From Mactromeris polynyma (Eukaryota; Mollusca; Bivalvia; Venerida; Mactridae), in the NCBI GenBank assembly GCA_032209605.1, contig JASFXZ010000043.1, forward strand, positions 1,660,819 to 1,724,818: a DNA stretch of 64,000 bases, written 5' to 3'. A program made the position numbers and the translations under genes. The notes under the pieces were generated by a model that was not told where the DNA came from, made no database searches, and saw only the letters and a list, made by a program, of their open reading frames with translations. Positions 1-12,609 of the stretch are shown piece by piece. Positions within the stretch are counted from its first letter, which is position 1, and every line of letters starts with the position of its first letter.

Positions 1-945
1 TGTGGGGATTGTGAAACCGATCAAATGTGTCTAACTCTGATACGGCTGTTTCCAAAATTACGGTTACTAAAGACATGGGGCTAACGCCCAAGTCTAAAAA
101 TTAAGACTTAAGCACTAAGAACTCATGGCTTAATAGGAATTTCAAACTTTTAGCCTAAGCACTTCCATCCATCAAAAGACTCACGTTTTGTGAATTTTGG
201 AAAGTTGTTTTTAGTGATTTTTTTTCCACATTTCAAGTTTTGTACTACACTTTGTAGATTTTTTCTCATCTGATGTTACAATTAGTCCGAAATTTTGAAC
301 AATAAGGCTGTGACATTGTTTTTGACAGTTTCAATGAGAATAGCTATTTACTACATTTCCTCAAAGAAAATATCTTTGTTTTCAAACTGTTGTATATGCA
401 GTCGTATATGAATGTATAGTTCATATAATTTGTATTATTTGGTAGTAGGTAAAACATATTATCATACAAAAATATCAGAACTGATTTTTATTGTATGTTG
501 AATAATTCTATGTGGATATAAAGCTGCTAATCGCTGCAAATTCAAAATAGCATCCGAAATAGTGTATGTCAATCAAAGATGCGTTACTCGCACCAGAGCA
601 TACGTATCTTGTTTCACCTGATGAAATAAAGATGAAATACTTTATTATATACAAAAATAAAGAATAATAAGAATACGCCGATTTTGAAGCTATTTACCCC
701 ACCCACTTAAATTGTCGTTTTGTTACCTTTTTACTATATAATTGTAACGCAAATGCATTAAAAAAATGAGTTCATCATTTAAGAAATAATATTACTGCAT
801 TTTTTGTAAAAACATAAATAAAAACTATGCAATATTTCGAATACATTTATAAGTATATCATTTACTGAACAATTTTGGTGGCCATCTTGGATTTCTAAAA
901 TCGTACCATGATGCGACCAATATTTCTTAAAGCTGAGATATTAAC
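1..945. other. AT-rich non-coding stretch
   Basis: No gene, RNA or clear repeat is visible. No open frame of meaningful length resembles a protein family I know. Confidence 0.5.
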
Positions 946-1502
946 CTTCACATTGAGCTCTGGATATTTTTTGCACACAGAAGACCCCTAGGGACTGGAG
1001 TAAAAAATGAAATGTCGAGCCTGGCTTCACAATCATATATTCTTTCAAGCTTCGAATTACGGCTGAAATCTGAGAGTCGGGCTAGACACAACTCTCGACA
1101 AGCGACATTCAAACTTTGACAATTACGACCAACTTTTAAGTTTGGACAGATATTTTCAGTGAGCAGAAACAGTATGAAATCATTATCAAACCATTTTTAA
1201 GACGCCCATCGATAATATCAACTTCACATTGAGCTCTGGATATTTTTTGCACACAGAAGACCCCTAGGGACTGGAGTAAAAAATGAAATGTCGAGCCTGG
1301 CTTCACAATCATATATTCTTTCAAGCTTCGAATTACGGCTGAAATCTGAGAGTCGGGCTAGACACAACTCTCGACAAGCGACATTCAAACTTTGACAATT
1401 ACGACCAACTTTTAAGTTTGGACAGATATTTTCAGTGAGCAGAAACAGTATGAAATCATTATCAAACCATTTTTAAGACGCCCATCGATAATATCAACTT
1501 CA
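946..1502. repeat. Tandem duplication, 2 x 276 bp
   Basis: A 276-base unit occupies 946-1221 and is repeated directly at 1222-1497, followed by five bases of a third start. By eye the two copies look identical, so the duplication is recent or kept uniform by conversion. A short open frame falls inside it but is not protein-like. Confidence 0.93.
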
Positions 1503-3047
1503 ATGTTACGAGTTCAAACTGCCATTGTCATAGCAACGATACGTTAACCTAATGTGAAGCTAGCTGGATATAAATAGTGTCTAGTCTCTAGGGATATTTA
1601 AAGAAACTAATTATACGGTTTAACTGAAAAACTGACATATGTTAATTAACCGTGGAAAGGCATAGCCAGACTTTTACTTTTAAAAACTGCCTATTGTGTA
1701 ATGCTGCACTTTCAAATACACGTATATCACTGTAATAGGCAATCTTCTAGTGATTGTGTCATTTAAAATTTACGGAGTTTGCTTTATTCATTTACGAGTA
1801 CATAGATACTCTACATCCGTGTGTACACAAATTTAAACCATGTCCGAGAATATTTACACGCTTATTCTACGGAAAAGTTCGGCATTTAGTCAAGACATTT
1901 ATTAACGACTGATTGTGGTAAGACACCCCGATTACTTTCATGGAAAGTATTGAAATACGTGATAGAGCAAATACTAAATCATTGAGATTACCCATAGTCA
2001 TGTGATTTTGGCCAATAACTCAACAGTTTCTCCAACATTCAAGAAATTCGACGGATATATCATATACATTTCAAAACGCGCTCTTCTGCAAATACACAAG
2101 ATTTCTAAATGCACTCCATCGTTTGTTTTCAAAAACTCTACAATAAATGCCGTAAATACCGTACTTTTGGCAGACGTCGACCAACGGTGGTATTGTATAA
2201 CTTCAGTTCTTGTATGGCGTGATTAATGCAAACACCATATAGAGATATGTGAATTGAGAGGTAAATGGGATCCCATCCAATCGTTTAAAATTTCCATTCC
2301 TCTATATTACTCTGACGTAGGACAGGAAAGTGTTACATATTGGACAGGCAGTGGTAAGTAAATGGAATAACAAATTCTTCATATGTAAGAGCAAATTAAT
2401 CCTTAGGGGAATGTTTTTCCGAGACGAAGCAAACGTTTATACCGCGTTGTTGAAAGGTCTGTAATTTCGGGCAAATTGAATTCTCGGACTTCAACACATC
2501 TGTCGATCTGTGAAAGAACTGTTACTTAACACATCACCGATGAATGTAGTTAAAATGATGATTCCATAAGGGATTGGTATGTGAAGAAGTCAACTACTGG
2601 TACCCAATAGTTATTAGAACCGGCTTTCTTTGTCTTATACATTTCATAAATTAATATTACTGGCGAAAACCTAGCGCGTATAAATTGGTTCAATTATTCT
2701 GTTCAGATAGAAAAAGTAGCTTTGATGCTATTTTCAGCATTTATTCATATTGCATCACTGTCGTTTGTCAAATATTCTGATTCTCTTGGAGTGATTTTTT
2801 TATCATAAATTCTAGAGCATATTAGTGTATATCGATTTTGAAATATGATTGTGTTATGATAAATGAATTCGTACGAAATAGTCAAGTCATTTATTCACAT
2901 TGACCGTTCACCTCTATATTGCAATACCGATCACGCATTTAGCTCATCGAATGTGTCCGTTTCACTACCTGTCAAAGGAACATCATTCTAAATGATAATT
3001 GAGGGTTCTTTGTGTGTTTGTTCATTCGTTAATAAATAACACAAATA
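1503..3047. other. Non-coding stretch, nothing recognised
   Basis: The sequence is AT-rich and lacks protein-like frames, tRNA-like segments and obvious terminal repeats. A 74-codon open frame near 2002-2226 has no recognisable motif and is probably chance. Confidence 0.4.
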
Positions 3048-3312
3048 CGATGCGATAAACGCGCTATGGTAAATACGCTATGATAAATGCGCTGTGATAA
3101 ATGCGCTGTGATAAAAGCGCTGTGATAAACGCGCTATGATAAACGCGCTGTGATAAATACGTTATGATCAACGCTCTATGATAAACACGATGTGGTCAAC
3201 GCTCTATGGTAAACACGCTGTCATAAATACGCTATGATAAATGCGCTGTGATAAGCGTACTATGATAATCGCGCTGTGATGAATGCGCTATAATAAACGC
3301 GCTGTGATAATC
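3048..3312. repeat. 15-bp degenerate minisatellite
   Basis: About 17 imperfect copies of a unit close to GATAAACGCGCTATG run head to tail. Units vary between CTATG and CTGTG, between AAACGC, AAATGC and AAATAC, and in the base before TAA. The CpG-bearing unit stands out from the AT-rich flanks. Confidence 0.88.
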
Positions 3313-4272
3313 AATTTAGAGTTTGTTCGAACTCTCCTATATCATACATACATATCAATATGTTTTGTTTATTCAATTAAATCAACTGATAAAAAACGCA
3401 ACGTTTCACTGTTGTTTATTCTGTTATTATAATTAACAATGATTGCATTGCTTGAACATATCCTCTGCTCTGCGGTGCTCGTGGAGAAAAAATCTTCAAT
3501 CAGGAGCTTTCTGATCACATCCGACATAAGTGTGCATTCAACGGTAAAATGAATTGTCCGTTGACTTATCTGATATGACAGTATCGAGTTATCACTGTAG
3601 CCATAAACATATCTCAAGAAAACTGATCAATGGCACGACTGGAAATTACGTTTTTATGGCCTTAGAAATATTGTTTCTGTTATAAACTCTCGGCAAACAT
3701 GGCCCGATAAGGATGGAATAATTGATGTGGGTAAAGCCAAGACTGCTTGAATGTCTCTCAGATATGATGTATTGGTGCATGAAGTAAAAACCACTTGGAA
3801 CCCAGGGAGTATAAGGAGGAGACTTGATCCTCATCGGTACAGATATACTTAAGTTCATGTCGTGTATTTTAGGTACTGACAACTTTATACAGTAAAATAC
3901 CACTTAATGACCACCTCAATAAAATGACCACATCGAAATTAAGAACGCAATGTTCACTCTTTTGCTCTATATTCAACTTCAATATTCAGATCACATCAAT
4001 AAGACTATCAGTTTTCAAGGGTCCCAAGGGTGGTATTCTTATCGGGGGATTACTGTTTTGTACATAGCACTAGGAACTACGCGGCAGACAGGCAGGCTGT
4101 ATTTCAAAGCTAAAAGTGTGATAAAGTATTATGGAAGTATTTTATGTTTATTTCTAAATTTAAATATTTACATCAATTGCTTAAAAAAAACAAAAAACAC
4201 TCTTTATGGCATATCGACAAACATATTGGCCTTTGGCAACTGATGTGTGTTTTATTACTTTGGTCGGTGTAA
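3313..4272. other. Non-coding stretch, nothing recognised
   Basis: Two minus-strand frames (3369-3617, 3646-3903) and one plus frame (3950-4243) of 80-97 codons are present, but none has motifs, a plausible composition or splice context. I see no repeat structure. Confidence 0.35.
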
Positions 4273-6108
4273 AGCAGGGGGCTGTAAATAAGGAGCAAGA
4301 ATGATTTATCCAAAGTATCCTACCATGTAGGCAGCTTCAACTAATACATACTTCTTAAACATTGTGTACATTTTTTATTTTGGCCAAAACTCTGGTCTCC
4401 AGTCTCACATATAAAAGTTTGTAATCATTAATTATTGTAAGCATCGAATAATTATAGTTCAGGCGAGGATTTAATTAGTGTTTCAATAAGCTTACAATGT
4501 TCTTACACCGAAATATTGACTTAACACTTAACACTGCCGACCTAAAATAAATTGTTGTATATTGAATCCATGACAAAATCTGTATTGTTGACGTTGGTTT
4601 CCCAATCAAATATTGATGTCACAAACTTGGTGTATATAAGCGTTTTTGGACGGTACCGCTCAGGTACCGTCTATAGTAGTGTGGCAATTTGAGAGGCATA
4701 CAACAATTGGTTCCTGTTTTCAAAACAGAAAGAAATGCTGAAAGCCGGTAACAAGTTAAAAACGTCCACATCCCAATTACTACGCGACGAAGTAGTTCCA
4801 AAGTTCACCGAACGAAATAATATCATTAACATTTCAATAAAATGAAATGTTGAAAAGGTGACCTGCTAAAGTGGTTTGTGAACTAATTAGCTGTTTCTGT
4901 GGAGTTCAGATGGGTTTTAAAGCAATGTTTAATGCCGCGAATGTATGGCCGAGCGCGTGTCGGACCAACGTCGAGAGGTTCTGGCTACACCGTAAGACTC
5001 CGATGACAAGCAGGGGGCTGTAAATAAGGAGCAAGAATGATTTATCCAAAGATTCCTTTATTTTATTGTAGCATAATATCTCACAATGAATACAAAGATG
5101 TAATATGTATCAACATTGCATATAGAAAATATAATAACAAAATGTATACATTAACTCGCTTAAATTTGCATGAGAGAGGTTGTCCTTGACAACAATAATT
5201 TTAACATGAATAGTACATATAGATCTAAACTTATCATAATTTAGTACACTAATTAAACATAGCATAATTTGTACACTACATAATTCTCATTTACCATAAA
5301 ATATGTATGGCGGACTTTTGCCAAATGAGCCAAATTAATATAGACAGTTATTTTTAAACTGACTGTTTATAATCTAATACTGGCTTAAGCCAAATTAATT
5401 ATAATACAGTTGGCATGAACGAAGTTCAAGCAATTAATAACTAGCAACTTTTTCTATAAACATGAATATTCACATTTTAATTGAATATTTGAAACTGAAT
5501 AAATTGATAAGATGTGAAAAGTTAATAACAACAATTTTAATATTGTCTTACAACAAAATATTTAAATTGAACACAATGTAATAAAAACGCATCATACCTG
5601 TAAATAAGGAGCAAGAATGATTTATCCAAAGATTCCTTTATTTTATTGTAGCATAATATGCTGGTCTTTGGATTTGCTCCAGTTTATATAGCGAAAATGG
5701 CCGCATAAGCGTCATAATCTCATAACAAACATAATGAAGACATAATTAAAATTCCTTTTGAAATGTTCGAGAAGCCCTTGGTCAAGCCATCCTGTTTGAC
5801 ACCTTGAAAGGAAGTTTGCAGACTTTGAGCAAACAACCTGATGTCATCTCAATTGAGAACATATTTTTATCCAAGCTATCAATTAGCAGGTTTGCACTTT
5901 TGCTTGCACAGTAGCCAAAAAGGTGCTAAGCAGTCAGAAAGCTAAATGTCTAAATTGATTTCTTAACAGAGTGGCTTGACCTGATAGAGGAAATTCTCAC
6001 CAAAAATTAAGTACTTGCAATAACATATTAATAATCTTAATCTTAATCCAAAGTTTGAAAATAATATTAAAGGGAATGAACCAAAATTTGTAAAATATAG
6101 AACAGAAC
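4273..6108 (-). repeat. Cluster of retroelement-like 3' ends
   Basis: The same short sequence (CTGTAAATAAGGAGCAAGAA and what follows) occurs at about 4283, 5018 and 5598. The copies at 4273-4315 and 5009-5051 also share an upstream AGCAGGGGG. The copies at 5018-5079 and 5598-5659 match over about 62 bases and lie 580 bp apart. Read on the minus strand each ends in an AATAAA-rich stretch plus a fixed terminus, like the 3' ends of 5'-truncated retroelements. I infer two or three truncated copies in one orientation just downstream (in element sense) of the LINE remnant at 6.1-7.2 kb. No coding sequence is visible in this part. Confidence 0.55.
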
Positions 6109-7203
6109 AGAACAGAATGATTTATTAATATCTGGATTTAAGTATAATACTTATCATCCAATATATACAATTTACAATAATAATATTAACATACTCAATG
6201 AGAGTAAGTACATGTACATTTATACATACAACATAGTCAAACAAAATATTACAAATACACATGACAAACGACAGTGATACAATATGAATGAAAACAGCAT
6301 TATAAGTATAACATCTAATCAAGAACTTAATAGATTAGTACGTACTTTAATAGCACTTTGTAGATACATAGTCAATCCTTTTAAAATTACATCATTATTA
6401 GAACTAAATAATTGAATCAATTTATACATACTAGGTTTTCGCCAATAATATTCTTTTATGTATCGCTTTCGTAAAATTTTATATTTGCAACAATTAAGGA
6501 TAAAATGAAACTCGTCATCTAAGTCTCCATTGTTACATATTAAGCATATTCGCTCATTTCTCTCTATACGAGATATTCCGTATCTGCTTGATTCCATTCG
6601 CAGACAATGTGCAGAAATACGAAATTTAGTTAAAAGCTTTCTACAAGACTTATTTGTAATTTTGTTAAGATAAGTTTCGTATTCAAAAACATGTTTCAAA
6701 TGTTTATATACACATAATACTTTGTTTTGAGATAAGTCAGAGTTCCAGTTTTGAATAAAACAATCAATTACCCGTTGTTTAAAATCACTAATAATGTTGC
6801 ATGAATTTATAATACTTGCTTGGTTTTCCCAGAAATACCCAAAACCGTAACTATACAACATGGTTTTAATATCAGATACCCAGTTGTTCTTATTTAAGTT
6901 AAGATCATTCAACAATGTATGATATAAAAATTTGATAATACAGTTTTCGGTATTGAGTACCTTGCACCAATATTTAAACAATCTTACATAGCGTCCAGTA
7001 TACAGGGGGAAACGACCCAATTCGCCGTAAACAGCACAATTACTTGCAGATTGTTTAACCCCCAACACTCTTTTACAAAATTTTAGATGTACTCGTTCAA
7101 TCTCCTTTGATTTTGTATTTTGATATAAGTAACACAATTTTGGAACAAAATATGGGGCATTAATACACACGAGTTTGTATACAGTTTTGGGTGTGCTCAT
7201 AAT
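6109..7203 (-). pseudogene. 5'-truncated LINE, C-terminal part of the RT protein
   Basis: An open frame at 6319-7200 (293 codons, minus strand) matches the C-terminal half of the LINE protein at 12.5-15.8 kb. Shared blocks are a 'YGFGYFWE' / 'NGFGYIWE' segment, 'RISAHCLRME' / 'RSSSHCLMIE', and a cysteine-histidine cluster of form C-x2-C…D-E-F-H-F-x3-C. The catalytic part of the reverse transcriptase is absent, so this is a 5'-truncated insertion cut in the region after the RT core. The 3' end (6109-6125 on the plus strand) carries a short tandem of a 5-base unit (AACAG on the plus strand), typical of non-LTR elements with microsatellite tails. It is not expected to be active. Confidence 0.82.
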
Positions 7204-8482
7204 AAAATTTAATGAACGAAAAATGTTTGTCTCTTATATTGTTTTTAAAGATGGTTCATTCTTGTACTTCATTCATGAAGTACTTACTCAATGTATATCT
7301 TGTTTTATTCCTTATTAATTTCATTAATCGACATCGTTTTGTAAAGAGCATATTTTAAGAGCGTCGACTGTTTTCGTTTAGTACAGATTCTTACTTTTCG
7401 CCGGTTGGTGAAAATGCGTGACAGAAATGCAATCAGACGGGTACCCTACCATACCGGTTCTCGAGACTAAAAATGCCAGGTTATCGCTAAAAACGCAATA
7501 AATTCGCTAAGCGAACGCACGTAGAAGAGTGTACTCGGGTTCAGACTGCGTTTAAAGGATATATATAAAGCGATGACAAGTGATTACTGTTGTTGTTGTT
7601 CTTTATTGTGACAAGATCATATGTCTATCATAGCCGTTTGAACGACTAATACAGAAATTTATGGTAACCATTTACCAATAAGTCCTTTAGTACATATTCA
7701 ATTTGTTGTGGTTTGAAAGTAGGAAAATGACGATTGTTTCTGCCTTAATATTGAAGCTGTTGGTGAGCAATTTTCTGACGTTTTTGTTTCAAGTTTTTGC
7801 CATATTTTTTAGGCTAAGTTGTTAATTGAGCGATTACTTTCATCCTCTGTTTCATTCATTACATGTACAAATAAAACATTCCTTTGGTGGAGAGACATGT
7901 GAAGTGTAATATCCGTTGTATGTTCACCTACCGTCATGTAGATCAAAATGGGACCCTGAAGTTGGACACAGGAAGCAATACAATTGTCCTCATTGTAATG
8001 TGTCAATAATTGCCACATCAGGAAATTACTCTCCTCAAGAAAGAAGCTTCACCCTACAACAAGTCAATTGAGACTAGATATTGCCTTCCCGAAACTTAAT
8101 GACACTTAATTGTTTTTTCGTACGATAATGGTCTCAGTGATCGTCATAAAACCATTCTTAATTAAATACCCAGCCATACTGTTCCCACAGAAAATGCGCA
8201 GCGAGTAACCAGCACATTCACGCTTATAAATTGTTAAGAGGATTTAAGTAAATGAGAGCATAAATCGGCATCGGTTTCATTCACGTTAATTCATTTTGTA
8301 CGCGGTTTCATTTATCTATCATTAAATAGAGACACAAAAATCCTGCTGTCCTCTTAAATTACTTGTTTCCTATATTGATTGTGAGACTTGGTATTCTTAA
8401 ACAACAATACATTCATGACAATTATCTAAAGGTAGAACTATGTGCCTTTAAAGTAACTTTTCTCGTTCTGTTAACAAAATAA
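7204..8482. other. Non-coding stretch
   Basis: No gene was recognised. A short GTT run lies at about 7591. A minus-strand frame at 7809-8018 has no recognisable motif. Confidence 0.35.
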
Positions 8483-8660
8483 TAAAGGGACATTAAGTTG
8501 TTACAGGGAACGCCAAACACATAAGACAATGCTTTCCCACACCAATCCCAGGGAAACAACATACTATAAAACATTTGGGACTTAAAGAGTAAACATGTAT
8601 GGAATTAGCTAGGGGATCAATGAATGTTCTAGGCCTCAATAAAAACAACTGTGGAAAATT
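8483..8660 (-). repeat. Dispersed 3'-anchored repeat, copy 1
   Basis: The edge reads GTTACAGGGAACGCC, followed by a block with 'CACATAAGACAATGC' and 'GGGAAACAACA'. The same ordered blocks recur at 9352, 19565, 50262, 55628 and 61617, and in the opposite orientation at 37060-37640 (a partial copy is at 18301). This copy keeps about 180 bp from the shared end. Confidence 0.65.
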
Positions 8661-9351
8661 TTCTATCGCTTTTTGCTCTGCCATTTATTTATCAATCACG
8701 TTGATGTGTGTTTCTCGAAAGGATCACATGATAAATGAAAAATATTTTGAAGGGCCATATAGTAACACTTTATCCTGAATGGAAGGGACAATCCTGACAG
8801 TGACTGAAGACGATACTGCCGTTACAGAACAAAACGGATGAAGAAACCCTAAAACCAGCATGATGTAAATGAAGAATTTTACCCGTGGCTGCCATTTGAT
8901 AACATTGCGCACTAAAATTGTATAATGCAACTTTGTTTTAAAGACAGCTGGTGACAATAGGCCGCCGAATATGAACATTTTATTCTGGGGTCAGTCGAAA
9001 CAATATCTATCATCATAAAGGCAACAACATATCTCTCGGAACATTCTGACATTTGCTGTATTTTATTTCCCATCTTATGAGCTTTTTAATCCCAAAGGAC
9101 GAACTAACTCTTAACTAAGAAAAAACTGTGTGATCTAATCAAATTATCTGACTTCACTGCATGCATGTCGATGACAAATGGTGGTTTGTAATTATCGCAT
9201 TGATTAGACACCATTGTCCTTTGTAAGTACGATCTGACTATTCACACAAAACACATTAAGTGCTAGGCATAAACAACAACAAATATGTAGTTTCAAGCAG
9301 CACAGACCTTGAAGTTTCATAGCGATGCAAACACAATGTTATATTTTAAAA
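8661..9351. other. Non-coding stretch
   Basis: An 84-codon minus frame (8724-8978) shows no family motif and no splice context. Nothing else was recognised. Confidence 0.35.
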
Positions 9352-9680
9352 TAGAGAGAATAAGTTACTACAAGGGGAATACCACATACATAAGACACAC
9401 ACAGTCATCCGGGAAAACAACAGTTAATAAAACATCAAGCAATAGAGAAGTCGCAAGAGTAAATACGTAAGGGAAAACAAGGAACGCCATGGCCGTGCAT
9501 AAAGGGATAACTAAGGAGAATTGAAGAGGTTAAACAGAGGGGGTTAATGGATGGAATACGTCGCAGGACAAGTCAAGACAGATGGCGACATTACGCCGAA
9601 AATGTGGAGAAAAAATACCATGAAAACAATACAAAGTGAATTAATTGCACTGGGGGAAGGGAAATTTAACATACATCTAA
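9352..9680 (-). repeat. Dispersed 3'-anchored repeat, copy 2
   Basis: It begins AGAGAGAATAAGTTACTACA and then follows the family order: 'CACATACATAAGACA', a gap, 'GGGATAACTAAGGAGAATT', 'GGTTAATGGATGGAATA', 'GGACAAGTCAAGACA'. About 330 bp are retained, more than in copy 1, with the same shared end. Confidence 0.65.
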
Positions 9681-10893
9681 AACACACACATATTTAAGAC
9701 ACATCTGCTTAGTATTTTATCATTTAATTCGATCAATGTACATTCAGTTTCGTCGTTCAAGAGTTTATGGCAGCATATTTAAACTATTTTTTTTTCTTAT
9801 TTAAATAGTTTGGTAGCTACTAATACACCTGCTTATTTTAAAAATACAAACATACGAGTACAAATGGTCGGGGAGGATATGATTCATTCAATTTTGTTTA
9901 CAATGTTATTTTTGTATTCAATTCAATGAGGATCTGAATACATTTGGTTAAAATTGTGCGCTGGCGGAAATATACCGTACAGCGATGAGAGTATGTACGA
10001 ATAGTATACTTATAAGCTAACAGGGTATTTCTAGGCAATGTATTGTTTCCCTGTGATAGTAGAGGCAATTTCGTGAAACATATTGAGTCATGGAATTACT
10101 GTTACGTTAAATGATGATTCCACAGTAACACATTATGGCCAATAACGTACATTACAAATGGAATGATGCCCTCAATTAACGTAAGCGGAAAGTGTTTTAC
10201 TTGTAACAAACCAACAGGGACTTGACATTACTTTATCTAACCTTCTTTACATCAAACTACAACTACTAGTGGCCCTTAATCATTAATATCATCATAAAAC
10301 CAGATTTGATTAAATAACAACACTAACAATAATCTTTAGGAGTGGATCTAAATTCATTTTACTACAAAAGGGCAGCATGGACATTACGTCCGATGATATT
10401 ATCATATCATGAGCGATACGCCCAAGACCATTGTTTACCGCAAAAACAGGCATACCAAAACAGTAATGTTTTCCACCACACAATACTTTACAGTGTACAC
10501 ATAGAAATAACACCCTGTCTTGTATCATTGCTTTACTATATTTGTTTTAAATGCTCATTACCGTCATTTTTGCTTCTTTTGAAGAAACAAAATGTTCTAA
10601 TTATATGAAGTTTGAAGACTGAAGACAAGATTCACTCAGGATGCATAGCGCATTGTTTAGGGCAGAACAAAAAGTGACTCATAAAAAAAGTGTAGACAAT
10701 ATTTTAAAGGTATTTGGATCTATTAAAATGAAAACCGGTGCGGATATTTCCATTCTAAAAACATATATCAATAATGCATTTAATGCACAGTATCGTTTTT
10801 TATCTTAAATTGTGGCTTTAGACAACAACTGAGGGATTGATGTGTATCTGAATATGCTAAACTTTTGGTTTGTTTCTGAAACTAAACCGAACA
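9681..10893. other. Non-coding stretch
   Basis: No gene or repeat was recognised. Overlapping frames of 72 and 88 codons on opposite strands (10310-10608) have no motifs. Confidence 0.35.
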
Positions 10894-10905
10894 TGCATGC
10901 CATTC

Positions 10906-11150
10906 AGCCGCGGCCGTGGTCCAGTGGTTAGTGCGCTGGACTTGGAACCCGGCGATCCGGGTTCGATTCCCGGTCGCGGCAGGTCATACCCTTCCGTGAA
11001 AATTTGACTAAAATGTCGATTTTCCTCCACATGTAGAGAAGTTGCCGGCTCCTCGTGGAAGGGTAAGTTAGTACTGGTTAGGTGAACCGGCCGCCGTATA
11101 TAACTGAAATATTGTTGAGAAACGGCGTTAAACCCGATGAAACAAACAAA
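10906..11150 (+). mobile_element. tRNA-derived SINE with target-site duplication
   Basis: The head (about 10907-10981) is tRNA-like. The acceptor strands GCCGCGG and TCGCGGC pair, and there is an A-box-like TGGTCCAGTGG and a B-box-like GGTTCGATTCC. The anticodon loop is CTTGGAA, which would read UGG (Pro), but the stem below it has a mismatch. A ~100-bp body follows, then a tail block 'GAACCGGCCGCCGTATATAA', 'CGGCGTTAAACCC' and a short AAAC-type tail. Flanks TGCATGCCATTC (10894-10905) and TGCATGTCATTC (11151-11162) form a 12-bp target-site duplication with one mismatch. This supports a genuine retroposed SINE rather than a tRNA gene. The tail resembles SINE tails widespread in molluscs; the family name is uncertain. 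Confidence 0.9.
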
Positions 11151-11162
11151 TGCATGTCATTC

Positions 11163-12489
11163 CCAATCATATGGTAGACTGAGCTTTAATGCTCGTTTGA
11201 TTTGTCTTATAAACTTTGAAATAACTTACGCAAAAAAAAATATTTCACTACATTTACTCCATTAACTTGGTGGATTGGTTTTAATAGTTCGTAAATTATC
11301 ACTGAATCTTAATGCCATTACGTCCATTTATTGTTCAAACTTTCCTGCTAGGTGTATTATTAAAATTCAAAGATGTTTCGCTTTAAACGAGATCGTTGTC
11401 AAGAAAATATCACTGTTAAGTTATATATCCATCACTGTGTGCAATGAAATAGTCGAAAATTTAACAAGAGGCCCAAGATGGCACTGCATCGCTCACATGA
11501 GGCAACTGAATAAAAGCACTGCTTATATACTTGGAGGACAGAAATAGATGAAGATGAGATCTAGGAAATGTTATCAAGGCAAAACAAGAAGTTTTTGACA
11601 TTTTGTTGGTGTTGTTCAATTGTTGCCTGTCTTTGTATTTTTATTGAGTGTCACCTTAGTAACCTTTCGTTTAAATTGTATGAAACTCCGCTAAGTGGTC
11701 CTTGAAAAGGTCTATAACCCAGTAAATTTGAGCCAAAAAGTAATATTTACAATGAAATATCGAAAGAAATATGCACTATTGGCCAATAACCAAGTACTTT
11801 TGGTCCACAAGTTTATAATCACATATCGATATATATTCGATTGGTTAAAGACGAATTTTCGACATACACTGACCAAACTTATTGTTCTGACGGTATTGAA
11901 AATCCAAATTAACAATATTCACGGGACGTGACATATCTTTAGTTTTAGAGAAAATGGGACATATATCGGACTATACCATAACGTATAATCACTGTAACGA
12001 TGAAAAGTTTCAACTAAGAATATTCAAATACGATTTACTTTCATTATCAATCTCTAGCACAGGCTATGATGACATGAACTTTCAATACTAAATAAAGCGG
12101 CATTCATTTGTCGACCTTCAACAACTAAGACCGAAGTAAACAATTATGTTTATAATTACTATTCACTAAAAATAACACCGTGGGACTTTAGACAGAACTA
12201 GGAGATGTAATGAATCAACTACTTGTATAGAACGAACACCAATCTAGATTGCTCTCGGAAATGATGCGCTGATTATCCCCGTTTTAATAACCATATCTAT
12301 AATAATATCTGCAATTATCAGAATTGGTCTTAACATTAAATTGATTTACTGAATGCGGTTGCAACAAGGTTCTAACAACTAAGAATAAGCCATGTTAACA
12401 TTTGTTTTTAACCAAACAGACCGTACATAGCATGTATAAATTGTACACAGCCTAGGCCTCCACATCGAAGGGTTGACAAAACTAACAGG
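11163..12489. other. Non-coding stretch before the LINE
   Basis: Open frames of 67-90 codons (11275-11547, 11695-11931 and its antisense) lack motifs. The true 5' end of the LINE that follows is not resolved and could lie in this stretch. Confidence 0.35.
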
Positions 12490-12609
12490 GTGTGCTTTAT
12501 ATGTGTTCGTGCTAGAATCAAGCAATCGTATTGGACTGATTCTATTCGAACGCTCCATTTCGACTCTTCAACAGTGTCAACTGAACTAACTAACACTGTC
12601 GCGATGTAC

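Noticed and set aside
5018..5662. Pair of LTRs 580 bp apart
   Set aside because: Only about 62 bp are shared and no retroviral-type coding sequence, primer-binding site or polypurine tract is visible. Retroelement 3' ends fit better.
10907..10981. Functional tRNA-Pro gene
   Set aside because: The anticodon stem has a mismatch, and the segment is the head of a SINE with body, tail and target-site duplication.
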